Assembly: GCF_000173975.1 (NCBI RefSeq)
Contig: NZ_ACEP01000053.1
Location: 1-49,234 of the forward strand
DNA length: 49,234 nt
Direction: 5' to 3'
Source: Anaerobutyricum hallii DSM 3353
GTDB taxonomy: Bacteria; Bacillota; Clostridia; Lachnospirales; Lachnospiraceae
Positions within the stretch are counted from its first letter, which is position 1. Every line of letters starts with the position of its first letter. The notes under the pieces are model-generated. The model did not search any database and had not been told where the DNA came from. It worked only from the letters and a program-made list of their open reading frames with translations. This document shows, piece by piece, positions 8,373-16,826 of the stretch. A program made the position numbers and the translations under genes.

Positions 8373-9452
8373 ATGGAAAAGGAAAACTGGCTTTTAGAGG
8401 AAACGCTACTTCATGAAAAATACCAGATAAAAAAAGTATTAGGACAGGGCGGATTTGGAATTACCTATCTTGCATATGATCAGACCTTGCAGCAAAATGT
8501 GGCGATAAAAGAATATTTTCCAGTAAAGATTGTGAGGAGACTTGGAAATACTTTAAGAAAAGGACAGGGAGAATATGAATTATCAGCAACAGCTATGGTT
8601 TATCCACAAAATGGTCAGGAAGAAAAATATTTAAATGGAATGCAAAACTTCCTTGAAGAAGCACAGGTGCTTTTTGGAAAGTTTGATGTAGAAGGACTGG
8701 CAGCCGTTAAAGATTATTTTGAAGAAAATGGTACGGCGTATATAGTTATGGAGTACCTTTCCGGACCGACACTTCAAGAGTATGAGAAGGAACATAAAGG
8801 AAAAATTAGTGAGAAGCAGGCTGAGATATTACTAGAACCAGTTATAAATGCACTTGCGTATATTCACAGCATTGGCATTGTACATTGTGATATCAGTCCG
8901 GATAATTTGATTTTTAATAAGGAAGGACAACTCAAATTAATTGACTTTGGAGCCGCGAAAAATAAGAAAAAAGAAAAAGAAGAACAATATTGTAAGGGAG
9001 GATATACTGCACCAGAGCAATATTTAGAGAAAGAATTCGTTGGTCCGTGGAGCGATGTATATTCTTTGTGCGCTGTCTGGTATGAAATGCTTACAGGAAT
9101 AAAAGTGCCACCAGCAGTAGAACGGTTACAAAAAGACCGATTAAAAAACATGACGATGGCATCTGAAGTGTCAGAGCAAACGAACAATATTCTAAAAAAA
9201 GGGCTTTCTCTAGAAATACAAAAGCGATATTTTTCAGTGCTCAATCTTTCTAGTGATATAAAGAGTAATATGGAAAGTAAAGAAGAAATAACAAAACAGT
9301 ATATGAAAGACACCCGGTTCGTTTGGGGAACGCTCTGGCTTCAGATTACAACAGATATTAATGAAAGAAATATTTCTCAGGAAAAGAAATGGATATCAAG
9401 GAGAAAAAGTTTTGGGGCAGAGAGGATTTGGAGTAACCTATCTTGCCTATGA
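8373..9452 (+). CDS. Hanks-type Ser/Thr protein kinase, non-RD, without membrane segment
   Basis: A eukaryotic-like protein kinase of 359 residues. The P-loop LGQGGFGITYLA is at 23-34, the ATP-anchoring Lys46 in VAIKEYF, the catalytic loop HCDISPDN at 171-178, and DFG at 191-193. The Arg before the catalytic Asp is Cys, so this is a non-RD kinase, unlike its neighbour at 12109, which has HRDISPDN. The kinase domain ends near residue 295. The last ~30 residues overlap the next reading frame by 92 bp and are not kinase-like, so the natural C-terminus, often a membrane segment plus ectodomain, seems to have been lost at the junction with the following kinase remnant. It probably still has an intact catalytic core. 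Confidence 0.85.
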   Translation: MEKENWLLEETLLHEKYQIKKVLGQGGFGITYLAYDQTLQQNVAIKEYFPVKIVRRLGNTLRKGQGEYELSATAMVYPQNGQEEKYLNGMQNFLEEAQVLFGKFDVEGLAAVKDYFEENGTAYIVMEYLSGPTLQEYEKEHKGKISEKQAEILLEPVINALAYIHSIGIVHCDISPDNLIFNKEGQLKLIDFGAAKNKKKEKEEQYCKGGYTAPEQYLEKEFVGPWSDVYSLCAVWYEMLTGIKVPPAVERLQKDRLKNMTMASEVSEQTNNILKKGLSLEIQKRYFSVLNLSSDIKSNMESKEEITKQYMKDTRFVWGTLWLQITTDINERNISQEKKWISRRKSFGAERIWSNLSCL

Positions 9453-10467
9453 TGAGGAACTTTGCCAGGAAGTAGTACTAAAAAAGTATCGTTGGGAACA
9501 TGGAAGTTTGGATAACGAAGTAATAAATAAAAGAGATTACTACAAAAAGCAAAGAAAAGCATTTTTAAATGAGGCGAGAATCTTGTCATCCCTTTTTGAT
9601 ATTAAAGAAGTAGTCAAAGTACTTGATTATTTTGAAGAAAGAAGAACATCATCGCCATATAAGAAAGCAACCACAGGAAAATTAACAAATGGAGATGCTA
9701 TTTACTACGGTGATATTTTACAGGTAACTTATAGCACATTAACTAACTGGACAATAGACAGTCATGGAAAAGAAAAAATAACGGTTACAGGTAATGTGAC
9801 ATCTGCTGATATTTATATGACAGTATGGAGTGATTGGAGTGAGTGGCCTGATGATGCTGATACTGAATCAAATACAGTTAAAGTAGAAAGTAAATCACAA
9901 TATCGTTATTCAGATAAAGCTACAACAACCAGTACAAATGCATCATTGCCAGGCTGGATACAGACAGGTTCTACTACATCGTATGGTGGTTGGGGTTCAT
10001 GGAGTGTTTGGCAGACTAATGCTATTGGTGGAAGTGATACTCGTCAGGTTGAAACAGCAACCGTATATCCATACTATTATTTCTATTGTAAAAGCTGTGG
10101 AAGAGGTTCTAGGTACCCGTATTATGGAAGTACATGTGCATATTGTAATTCCTCAAGTTATGTAACCTTAGATACAGGAACAGTAGATTGGTTTACCAAT
10201 TCATGGTCAAGTTCTACACGATGGGGAAGTACCAGTAAATATTATCAATATATATACGATTATCATGCTGGTGCCAATGCCATTTATTGGAATTGGACAG
10301 ATGGAAATGCACAGACAGGATATAGATATAGGGATAGATCCAAAACAATAACCTATTCCTATTATAAGTGGAATGACTGGTCATCATGGAGCGATACAGC
10401 TTACTCTTCTAATGGTAATAGAAAGGTAGATACGAAGACAGTTTATCGTATTAAGAAAAAATATTAA
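9361..10467 (+). pseudogene. chimeric remnant: kinase N-lobe fused to a Trp/Tyr-rich secreted-type domain
   Basis: Residues 1-94 are the start of a Hanks kinase: P-loop LGQRGFGVTYLAYD at 18-31, VVLKKY with Lys41, and a C-helix with EAR at about 71-73, up to VLDYFEE. The kinase then stops abruptly, with no catalytic loop or DFG. From about residue 96 the sequence becomes Trp/Tyr/Ser/Thr-rich and beta-like, with WSDWSEW, WGSWSVW and WNDWSSW motifs and a CxxC pair (CKSC, CAYC). Such domains normally belong to exported surface proteins, yet no signal peptide is present. The simplest reading is a deletion that fused two unrelated genes near nt 9645. The frame is open to a stop at 10467, so a product could be made, but it would not be a kinase. 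Confidence 0.75.
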
Positions 10468-10522
10468 TATTAAAAAACTTATAAAGGTACATGTTTATGA
10501 TATATAGAAAGGAAAAAGATAT

Positions 10523-11824
10523 ATGAAAAAAATATATACATTAATAAGTTGCCTTGTGCTTGCCATAATGGCATTAGGGATGAATGTAAATGCATCTACA
10601 GGAAGGACAATAATTTCAGTAGATAAAGTAGTAGCTGGAGAAGAATCTAGTGTAAGGGTTCCAGTTAAGATTATGAATAATGAAGGTTTAGTAGGTGCAA
10701 CAATTACTATAGAATATGATTAGGCGCTAACTCTGCAGAGTATAGATAGTGGAGATGCATTTTCTTCACTTACTATGACAAAACCTGGAGAACTTACAGA
10801 AAAAAAGATTAATATTGTATGGGATGGAATGGAAGAGGATAGCTCAAATGGAGTAATTGCTATATTGAATTTCAGCAAACCTAAAAAAGCTGGATCTTAT
10901 GATGTTAAAATATCTTATGAAGATGGCGGCATAATAGATGGAAATTTACAACCTGTTGAAGTAACTATGTATAATGGATCAATTACTGTAAAAGGATTTT
11001 CTGAAGGAGAAAAAGATAGCTGTACGGTAAATGGACATAAAGGAGGCAAAGCAACCTGCATCAAGAAAGCAGTATGCTCCGTCTGTAGAAAAGAATATGG
11101 AGAAGTAGACCCAACAAACCACGAAGGGGAAACAGAACTCCGAAATGTCAAGAAAGCAACATGTACAGAAGATGGAAATACTGGAGATACTTACTGCAAG
11201 TCTTGTGGAACAAAGATAAAAGATGGAAAGGTAATTAAAGCATTAGGTCATAAGTTTACAAAATATGTATCAGATAATAATGCGACAACTACTAAAGATG
11301 GAATCAAGACAGCAAGATGTGATAATGGATGTGGAACTAAAAATACTGTTGTGGACAAGGGAAGCAAAAAGACTAATCCATCACAGAGTCCTAAAATAAA
11401 AATTGGACAGAAATTGCAGAATTCAGTTGGAGTGAGATGTGCTATTACAGGAAAAAATACAGCAGAATGTATAGGGTATGTAGGCAAAAAGAATTCAGTA
11501 ACTATTCCCCCTTCGTTAAAGTATATGGGAGTAACATATCAAATTACTTCGATTAAAACGAAAGCATTTAGTGGAAATAAAAATTTAAGAAGTATTGTTA
11601 TCCCATCTAGCATAAGAACGATAGGTAGTCAGGCATTCTTTAATTGTAAAAACTTAAGGAATATTACAATAAAAACACCATATCTTTCTAAGAAAACAGT
11701 AGGCGCAAAAGCATTTAAAGGAATCCACGCCAAAGCAAAAATCAAAGTTTCAAAGAAGCAGAAGAAAGCATATCAGAAACTGTTAAAAGCCAAAGGAGCT
11801 GGAAAAAAGGTAACCATCAAGTAA
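10523..11824 (+). pseudogene. cohesin-like/LRR surface protein interrupted by one in-frame amber codon
   Basis: Two reading frames, 10523-10723 and the part from 10724 on, are in the same frame and separated only by a TAG at 10721-10723. Together they encode a coherent protein of about 432 residues. It has a signal peptide (MKKIYTLISCLVLAIMALG), a cohesin-type beta domain, a Cys-rich region with several CxxC pairs, and a BspA-like leucine-rich repeat near the C-terminus. The domain continues naturally across the stop (TIEYD-stop-ALTLQSI). The stop position is usually Lys in similar domains as I recall them, consistent with one AAG-to-TAG change. The ribosome site AGAAAGGAAAA precedes the start. 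It is either a recent nonsense pseudogene, a phase-variable or suppressed gene, or a sequencing error. Restart at the ATG at 10775 would give a product without signal peptide. Confidence 0.8.
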
Positions 11825-11843
11825 AAAATATAAAAAGATAAGG

Positions 11844-11879
11844 AAGAAGTCAGGAATTTTCTGGCTTCTTGCTGTATTT
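11844..11879 (+). terminator. weak terminator hairpin
   Basis: AAGAAGTCAG pairs with CTGGCTTCTT, followed by GCTGTATTTA. The T-tract is poor, but the position, 20 bp after the stop of the surface-protein gene, fits a terminator. Confidence 0.55.
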
Positions 11880-11978
11880 AGAAAGCATACTAATTAAATG
11901 TTGGAAAATTTTGCAACAAAGAAAACTCAATTCCTCTTACCAAAAGTGCCCAAAAATGAACCATCTAGCCCTAAAGTA

Positions 11979-12006
11979 TTGAATTAAATCCCAATAAAGC
12001 TATAAT
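11979..12006 (+). promoter_or_regulatory. putative promoter for the transmembrane kinase gene
   Basis: TTGAAT at 11979-11984 and a perfect TATAAT at 12001-12006 are 16 bp apart, about 100 bp upstream of the start. The leader contains AATAAGC/GCTTATT, which can form a small hairpin. Confidence 0.5.
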
Positions 12007-12108
12007 AAAAATAAGCAGCTATTCAGAAAGTCCCAGCTTATTAAACTATAAAGTATTATGCTTTTTTAGAGTGTATTTTATCAGATAAAATCAGACAGGA
12101 GGCACACC

Positions 12109-13989
12109 ATGATACAAACCGAACCCCATCATCTTAGGATGGGCACCAGACTAAATAACAGATATCTTATACAAGGAGTTCTTGGAGAAGGAGGCTTTGG
12201 CATTACTTACGTTGGCATGGACGAGGTACTGTGTCAGAAGGTAGCCGTCAAAGAATTCTTTCCAAGGGGAGCGATTACAAGAAATAATCAACAGACCAAT
12301 GAGGTAGTATCCGTTTACGGAACGAAAGCCGCGAATTTCCATCAGGGAGAGGAGAAGTTCCTTCAGGAGGCCCGGACGCTTGCACAGTTTAACAATGTAG
12401 CCGGAGTTGTGCGGGTGCAGGATTTCTTCCGGGAAAATGGAACGGCATATATTGTGATGGAGTATTTGGAGGGAATTACTTTAAAGCAGTATTTGCAGAC
12501 GTATGGACCGATTAGTGTCGAAGAGATGCAGAATATATTTGCTCCTATATTGGAGGCGTTAGATAAGATTCACCAAAATGGAGTAATTCACAGGGATATT
12601 AGCCCGGACAATATTATGTGTCTGCCAGAAGGCGAAGCGAAGCTGATGGACTTTGGAGCGGCGAGGGATTATACGGATTATAGTGAGGAAGGCTTGTCTG
12701 TCATTTTAAAGATGGGATTTGCCCCGATTGAGCAATACGATTCTCATGGAAAACAGGGGCCGTGGACGGATATTTATGCACTGGGAGCGACAATGTACCA
12801 ATGCCTTACAGGAAGAAAGCCGGATGATGCAACGAAAAGAAGCTTGGAGGACACACTGGTTAGTCCGTCAATGCTTGGCGTACGCATTGCCCCGCCTGTA
12901 GAATATGCCATTATGAGAGCTTTGCAGATTCGGCCTGCAGACCGCTATCGGAATCTCGGGGAATTTTGCGAAAATTTATATAGCGTGGTATCTGACAATA
13001 CTGTATCTGTTAATATGAATACATTTACCCAGCCAGCAGGGAGTTATGACTGGGGAAGTCCTTCGGGAACGTCCAGTCAGAGCAGGCAACAAGGATATCC
13101 GGATGTGCCGCCATACACTCCGCCGCAGCCACCGGTAAAGACAAAGAATTCTACCCCGCTTATCGTAGCCCTTTGTTGTACATTAACTGCCGTGATTATG
13201 ATCGGGATAGGCGTTGTATTATTTACAAATTCAAAGAATAGCCAGACGGCCGGAAATACAGCGAGAGCAGAATCGGGGAAAGAATCGGAAAAAGTGGCAG
13301 AAAATACTACTGCGGCAACACAGAGTACAACAGAAAGTAAATCACAAGATACGCAGCAAAGTAAAACCGAGCAGCAGGCGGCTGCGACACAGGCAGCGAG
13401 CACAACAGAAGATACTGTGGATACTCAGGCTGTCGGAGCGGATGGCAATGAGGAAATATTTGAAGATACCGATGCTTCTGCGGATTACAGCGAATGTCTC
13501 AGCCTTGATAATTATACATACTTGGAAAGTCCTGATGGAGATTATACATTCTATTATCCACAAAATGTTTATAATTATGCATATTATGACGGAGACAGTT
13601 GTATTTTTACCTCTGATGATGAAAATGACACGGTGAAGTTTATCCGTAAAGATAATACATCAGGAAGCCCGGCACAGGGAATGGAAAATCTGTATAATTC
13701 CTATACGAATTTGTCTCAAAAAGAAAAGATTTTATTCCGAGAGGAAACGGACGAACGTGGATTTGCCCGAGGCGTATTAAGTGGAATCACAGACAACCAG
13801 AATGTATATGCATCTATCGCAGCAAATGATGACTATGTATATATCATGGAGGTATGCACCAGTTTTCAGCACGATTCTACGAAATCAACGTGGGTAGAAT
13901 ATTATATAGACTGTATGTATCGGTATTGTAGTTTCAGCAGGAGAGTCGGTGATCCGAGAAGCTATGAGGAGTATATGGAAGATCAGTAA
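12109..13989 (+). CDS. transmembrane Hanks-type Ser/Thr protein kinase with ectodomain
   Basis: A 626-residue receptor-like kinase. The cytoplasmic kinase domain has P-loop LGEGGFGITYVG at 25-36, VAVKEFF with Lys48, HRDISPDN at 161-168 and DFGAAR at 181-186, so all catalytic residues are present. A Pro/Gln-rich linker leads to one membrane segment at about 350-373, then a Thr/Ser/Gln-rich stalk. The C-terminal ectodomain of ~160 residues ends in DCMYRYCSFSRRVGDPRSYEE. It has no PASTA repeats, so it is not a PrkC orthologue. The same ectodomain type occurs in the zinc-ribbon protein at 14542. The start is set by AGGAGG 9-14 bp upstream. It probably phosphorylates cytoplasmic targets in response to an envelope signal; no PP2C phosphatase gene is nearby. 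Confidence 0.92.
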   Translation: MIQTEPHHLRMGTRLNNRYLIQGVLGEGGFGITYVGMDEVLCQKVAVKEFFPRGAITRNNQQTNEVVSVYGTKAANFHQGEEKFLQEARTLAQFNNVAGVVRVQDFFRENGTAYIVMEYLEGITLKQYLQTYGPISVEEMQNIFAPILEALDKIHQNGVIHRDISPDNIMCLPEGEAKLMDFGAARDYTDYSEEGLSVILKMGFAPIEQYDSHGKQGPWTDIYALGATMYQCLTGRKPDDATKRSLEDTLVSPSMLGVRIAPPVEYAIMRALQIRPADRYRNLGEFCENLYSVVSDNTVSVNMNTFTQPAGSYDWGSPSGTSSQSRQQGYPDVPPYTPPQPPVKTKNSTPLIVALCCTLTAVIMIGIGVVLFTNSKNSQTAGNTARAESGKESEKVAENTTAATQSTTESKSQDTQQSKTEQQAAATQAASTTEDTVDTQAVGADGNEEIFEDTDASADYSECLSLDNYTYLESPDGDYTFYYPQNVYNYAYYDGDSCIFTSDDENDTVKFIRKDNTSGSPAQGMENLYNSYTNLSQKEKILFREETDERGFARGVLSGITDNQNVYASIAANDDYVYIMEVCTSFQHDSTKSTWVEYYIDCMYRYCSFSRRVGDPRSYEEYMEDQ

Positions 13990-14068
13990 GCGGAATTGAC
14001 GATGAAGCGGCATAATTATAACTTTATAAAAAAGAACATGATAGTAAAAAAGTGTATTTGGAGGAAAT

Positions 14069-14416
14069 ATGAAAAAGAAAAGACTGATAATAGCAGTAGT
14101 AATCATCTGCTGTGTAATATTATACATATGGCAAACAAATAAAATTCACAATACCCCTAAAAAGGATACTGCGGTATCAACAGAAAGCAATGCAACGACG
14201 CAGCAGGCAGAAACAACAACTCAGGTAACAACACAAACATCAACAGAAACAACGATGGAGTCCGATACCGAAGAATACTTTGAGGAAGATACCGAAGAAG
14301 AAGCACAGCTAAAAAAGACAATAGCTGAACTTATGAAAGAAGAAAAAAACACGACTCCAGAAGGTATTCAAACCGCCGCGACTAAAGTCACAAATATAGG
14401 TTATTTCATTCTCTGA
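14069..14416 (+). CDS. short membrane-anchored protein truncated by a hairpin element
   Basis: A 115-residue protein with an N-terminal membrane anchor (LIIAVVIICCVILYIW), then a Thr/Glu-rich stalk. It starts after a good GGAGG site. The stalk resembles that of the kinase upstream and the zinc-ribbon protein downstream, so an ectodomain would be expected next. Instead, from nt 14364 the frame runs into half of a hairpin element, and the last 17 or so residues (GIQTAATKVTNIGYFIL) are encoded by repeat DNA. I infer that the original ectodomain was lost by a rearrangement at the repeat. Whether the stub is functional is unknown. Confidence 0.65.
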   Translation: MKKKRLIIAVVIICCVILYIWQTNKIHNTPKKDTAVSTESNATTQQAETTTQVTTQTSTETTMESDTEEYFEEDTEEEAQLKKTIAELMKEEKNTTPEGIQTAATKVTNIGYFIL

Positions 14417-14452
14417 GAGCTGTCTCCCTGCCTGCGGCAATCAGAATTTACT
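14364..14452. repeat. hairpin element copy I (right half only)
   Basis: Matches the right half of copy G: GTATTCAAACCG, CGACTAAAGTCACAAATATA, then the variable arm GGTTATTTCATTCTCTGAGA, ending in GGCAATCAGAATTTA. The left half is missing, so it cannot form the outer stem. Its variable arm is the same as that of copy G 30 kb away, the only arm shared by two copies. Its first part is in frame with the upstream coding sequence. Confidence 0.85.
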
Positions 14453-14485
14453 GACTTTTTCGGACTATTATTCTAATTTGTTTCC

Positions 14486-14494
14486 TGCTATAAT
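14486..14494 (+). promoter_or_regulatory. extended -10 promoter for the zinc-ribbon gene
   Basis: TGCTATAAT forms an extended -10 element about 48 bp before the start codon. No good -35 hexamer is visible, as is common for extended -10 promoters. Confidence 0.45.
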
Positions 14495-14541
14495 AGAGTC
14501 TCGAAATGCAGATATATGTGAGATGAGAGAGGTGGTATCGC

Positions 14542-15558
14542 ATGAGATGCAAATTTTGTGGAACAACGCTGCCGGATCATGCAAAGTTTTGTCCAGGCTG
14601 CGGAAAAGAGATAGATAATGATAGGGAACGACACGAGAGCAGAGAAGCCAGCAACATACCAGAAGATGCGTATTATACTAATACAAACAAAAAGAATTCT
14701 AAAAGAAAAAGAAGACATAAAAAAATATCTGTGAGATTCATTATTGTCTATTTGATCGTTGTTTTGACAGGAGGTTTTTGTCTTTACAGGATGGGATTTC
14801 CTGAGAAAGTTGTGGAGATGTTAAGTAAGCAGTCTTCGGTACCAGATTCGAAGAAAGAGATTTCGCAGAAGAGCGATAAGAAGAAAAATAATGAGAAAAA
14901 GACAGGGAAGGCAACAACAGAAAAGAAAAAAGATAAGAATAAAAATAAAAAAACTTTAGAATCCACAGAAAGCACACTCGCTTATACAGATAATTCCAGT
15001 ATGAATGTAGGTGCGTGTCTTAGTCCGGAGGATTATAATACAGTGACTGCGAAGGATGATAGCTTTAGTTTTGCTTATCCAAAGTATTTATTTAATCATA
15101 GTGAGGTGAATGAGGAAGGAACTTCCTATACATTTTCTTATAAAGGAAACTCTGTTTCTGATTCAAATGAGGCAGAACTTAGTGTATATACACAAGAAAA
15201 TGAGGGCGATCCTTTACAGAATGCAAGGGAGCTTTATCAAAATTTTTCTTCGGAAGTTTATAAGAAGTATTTTAAGATGTATCCATCAAGAGTAGACAGC
15301 TCGGGTATGGCAAGGACCCTGATTGGCGCTTCTGCCGATTCCTCAGAGAAAACAGGGGTATATATTATAGCAGCAAATGACGGGAAAAGGGATTATATTT
15401 TGAAGTTTACTTATCCAGACCCTGATATGACGAATGATTATAATGAGATAGATTATGTGGTCGATTGTGTGTACCGTTTTTGTTCTTTTAGCGGTGGAAC
15501 GTATCAGCCACGGTCCTACCAGCAGTTTTTAGATGATAACATGGGAAGCAAAAAATAG
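14542..15558 (+). CDS. zinc-ribbon membrane protein with kinase-type ectodomain
   Basis: This 338-residue protein starts with a zinc ribbon (CKFC at residues 3-6 and CPGC near 17-20). A basic stretch and one membrane segment at about 67-90 (FIIVYLIVVLTGGFCLY) follow, then a Lys-rich stalk and a ~190-residue ectodomain. That ectodomain resembles the one on the kinase at 12109: both open with CLS.(D/E).Y, and both end in DC(M/V)YR(Y/F)CSFS followed by PRSY. The shared domain suggests that the two proteins sense the same ligand, interact, or arose by domain shuffling. Exact function is unknown. The kinase lies 550 bp upstream on the same strand with its own separate promoter signals. Confidence 0.75.
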   Translation: MRCKFCGTTLPDHAKFCPGCGKEIDNDRERHESREASNIPEDAYYTNTNKKNSKRKRRHKKISVRFIIVYLIVVLTGGFCLYRMGFPEKVVEMLSKQSSVPDSKKEISQKSDKKKNNEKKTGKATTEKKKDKNKNKKTLESTESTLAYTDNSSMNVGACLSPEDYNTVTAKDDSFSFAYPKYLFNHSEVNEEGTSYTFSYKGNSVSDSNEAELSVYTQENEGDPLQNARELYQNFSSEVYKKYFKMYPSRVDSSGMARTLIGASADSSEKTGVYIIAANDGKRDYILKFTYPDPDMTNDYNEIDYVVDCVYRFCSFSGGTYQPRSYQQFLDDNMGSKK

Positions 15559-15744
15559 TGGTAAATTAAAGTTTTGAAATAAGGCTGCAGCAATCCCATT
15601 AGCTTTAGTTAATGGATAGTTTAAAGTAAAAGCTAAGAAAGTAAGAGATAAATTATAGCAGGACAACAGGAAAATGACAGTAGAGAAATTATTGTTGTAA
15701 TTATGAATTTTCTCTTATAAATGAGTGGCGAAAAAATGAATAGC

Positions 15745-15754
15745 TTGGTATAAT
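15745..15754 (+). promoter_or_regulatory. extended -10 promoter with overlapping inverted repeat before the amidase gene
   Basis: TTGGTATAAT at 15745-15754 forms an extended -10. Immediately after, AATGAGA and TCTCATT flank GAATGCAT and could be an operator or leader hairpin. The amidase start is about 47 bp downstream. Confidence 0.45.
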
Positions 15755-15800
15755 GAGATAAGAATGCATGTTCTCATTATTTAAGTTAGGAAGTGAAAAG

Positions 15801-16697
15801 ATGAAGGTTTTTAAGACGATTTTTCTTTGTGTGGTGCTTATTTTTGCTCTGGCTGGCTGCGGAAATAGCCATGCAGAGGCAGATAAGACGGTAAAACAGG
15901 GGAGTGGACAGAAGACAGATGGAGCAGTTAATGCTTCAGAGGAATCAACGAAAGGGGCAGCCGAATCTGCAACGGAAGGTGTGCAGGTGAAGGAGAGCAC
16001 AGCGCAGGAGTCAGCAACTGAGTCGGAACTTGACTCAGATGCAAGCCATAGAGCTGATTATGTTATTGTGATTGATGCTGGACATCAGGCTCATGGAAAT
16101 TATGAAGAAGAACCGGTGGGACCGGGGGCTTCTGAGACGAAGCCGAAGGTAGCTTCAGGGACAACGGGGGTATCTACAGGAGTAGAAGAATATGAGCTGA
16201 ACCTTGAAGTTGCTGTCAAGCTGCAGGCAGAGCTGGAAGACCGCGGATATCAGGTGATTATGATTCGAGATAAGAATGATGTTGATATTTCAAATTCTGA
16301 ACGGGCTAAAGTTGCGAATGATAATAATGCAGATGCATTTTTAAGGATTCATGCGAATGGTTCAGATAACAGCACAGATGCAGGGATGATGACGATCTGC
16401 CAGACAGCAGAGAATCCATATAATGGCGAGCTGCATGAAAAAAGTTATGCCTTATCGGAGAAGATATTAGATTCTATGGTTGAGGCAACAGGAGCAAACA
16501 GGGAACGTGTCTGGGAGACGGATACGATGAGCGGCATTAACTGGGCAAAGGTGCCTACTACGATTATAGAGATGGGTTATATGTCGAATCCGGAAGAAGA
16601 TGAGAAGCTTAATAGCGATGATTATCAGGATGAGATTGTCCAGGGAATAGCAGATGGTCTTGACCAGTATTTTAATATAGGTGGAACAGAGGACTAA
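15801..16697 (+). CDS. N-acetylmuramoyl-L-alanine amidase lipoprotein (Amidase_3)
   Basis: A zinc amidase that cleaves the bond between MurNAc and L-alanine in peptidoglycan. The 298-residue precursor has a lipoprotein signal with LAGC and the modified Cys at residue 20, then a Ser/Thr/Glu-rich linker to about residue 80. The catalytic domain shows the expected zinc ligands and catalytic residues: His in VIDAGHQ, Glu in [12 protein letters not shown], His in FLRIHANGS, and the terminal Glu in [15 protein letters not shown] choose ATG 15801, 6-13 bp after AGGAAGTG; an upstream ATG at 15768 would spoil the signal peptide. Context among kinase and membrane-anchored proteins suggests a role in wall remodelling. 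It could act in growth, sporulation or germination. Confidence 0.92.
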   Translation: MKVFKTIFLCVVLIFALAGCGNSHAEADKTVKQGSGQKTDGAVNASEESTKGAAESATEGVQVKESTAQESATESELDSDASHRADYVIVIDAGHQAHGNYEEEPVGPGASETKPKVASGTTGVSTGVEEYELNLEVAVKLQAELEDRGYQVIMIRDKNDVDISNSERAKVANDNNADAFLRIHANGSDNSTDAGMMTICQTAENPYNGELHEKSYALSEKILDSMVEATGANRERVWETDTMSGINWAKVPTTIIEMGYMSNPEEDEKLNSDDYQDEIVQGIADGLDQYFNIGGTED

Positions 16698-16826
16698 AGT
16701 CAGATAACATCATTAATATGTATGAATACACATGGAAATACACATGATTTTGTTGTGGACAGGGTATCGGGCATTTTTTTAATGCACTCTGGAAATAAGA
16801 GAAATAATGCATGAAAGGATAAGAGA

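Noticed and set aside
9938-10165. 75-codon frame in another frame within the Trp-rich chimera
   Set aside because: It lies wholly inside the longer frame 9361-10467, whose beta-domain motifs are regular, and has no ribosome site.
10523-11824. Stop-codon recoding as pyrrolysine or a general amber sense codon
   Set aside because: The genes in this window end normally, including with TAG (for example pepD), and no pyrrolysine genes are present here. A private nonsense change is simpler.
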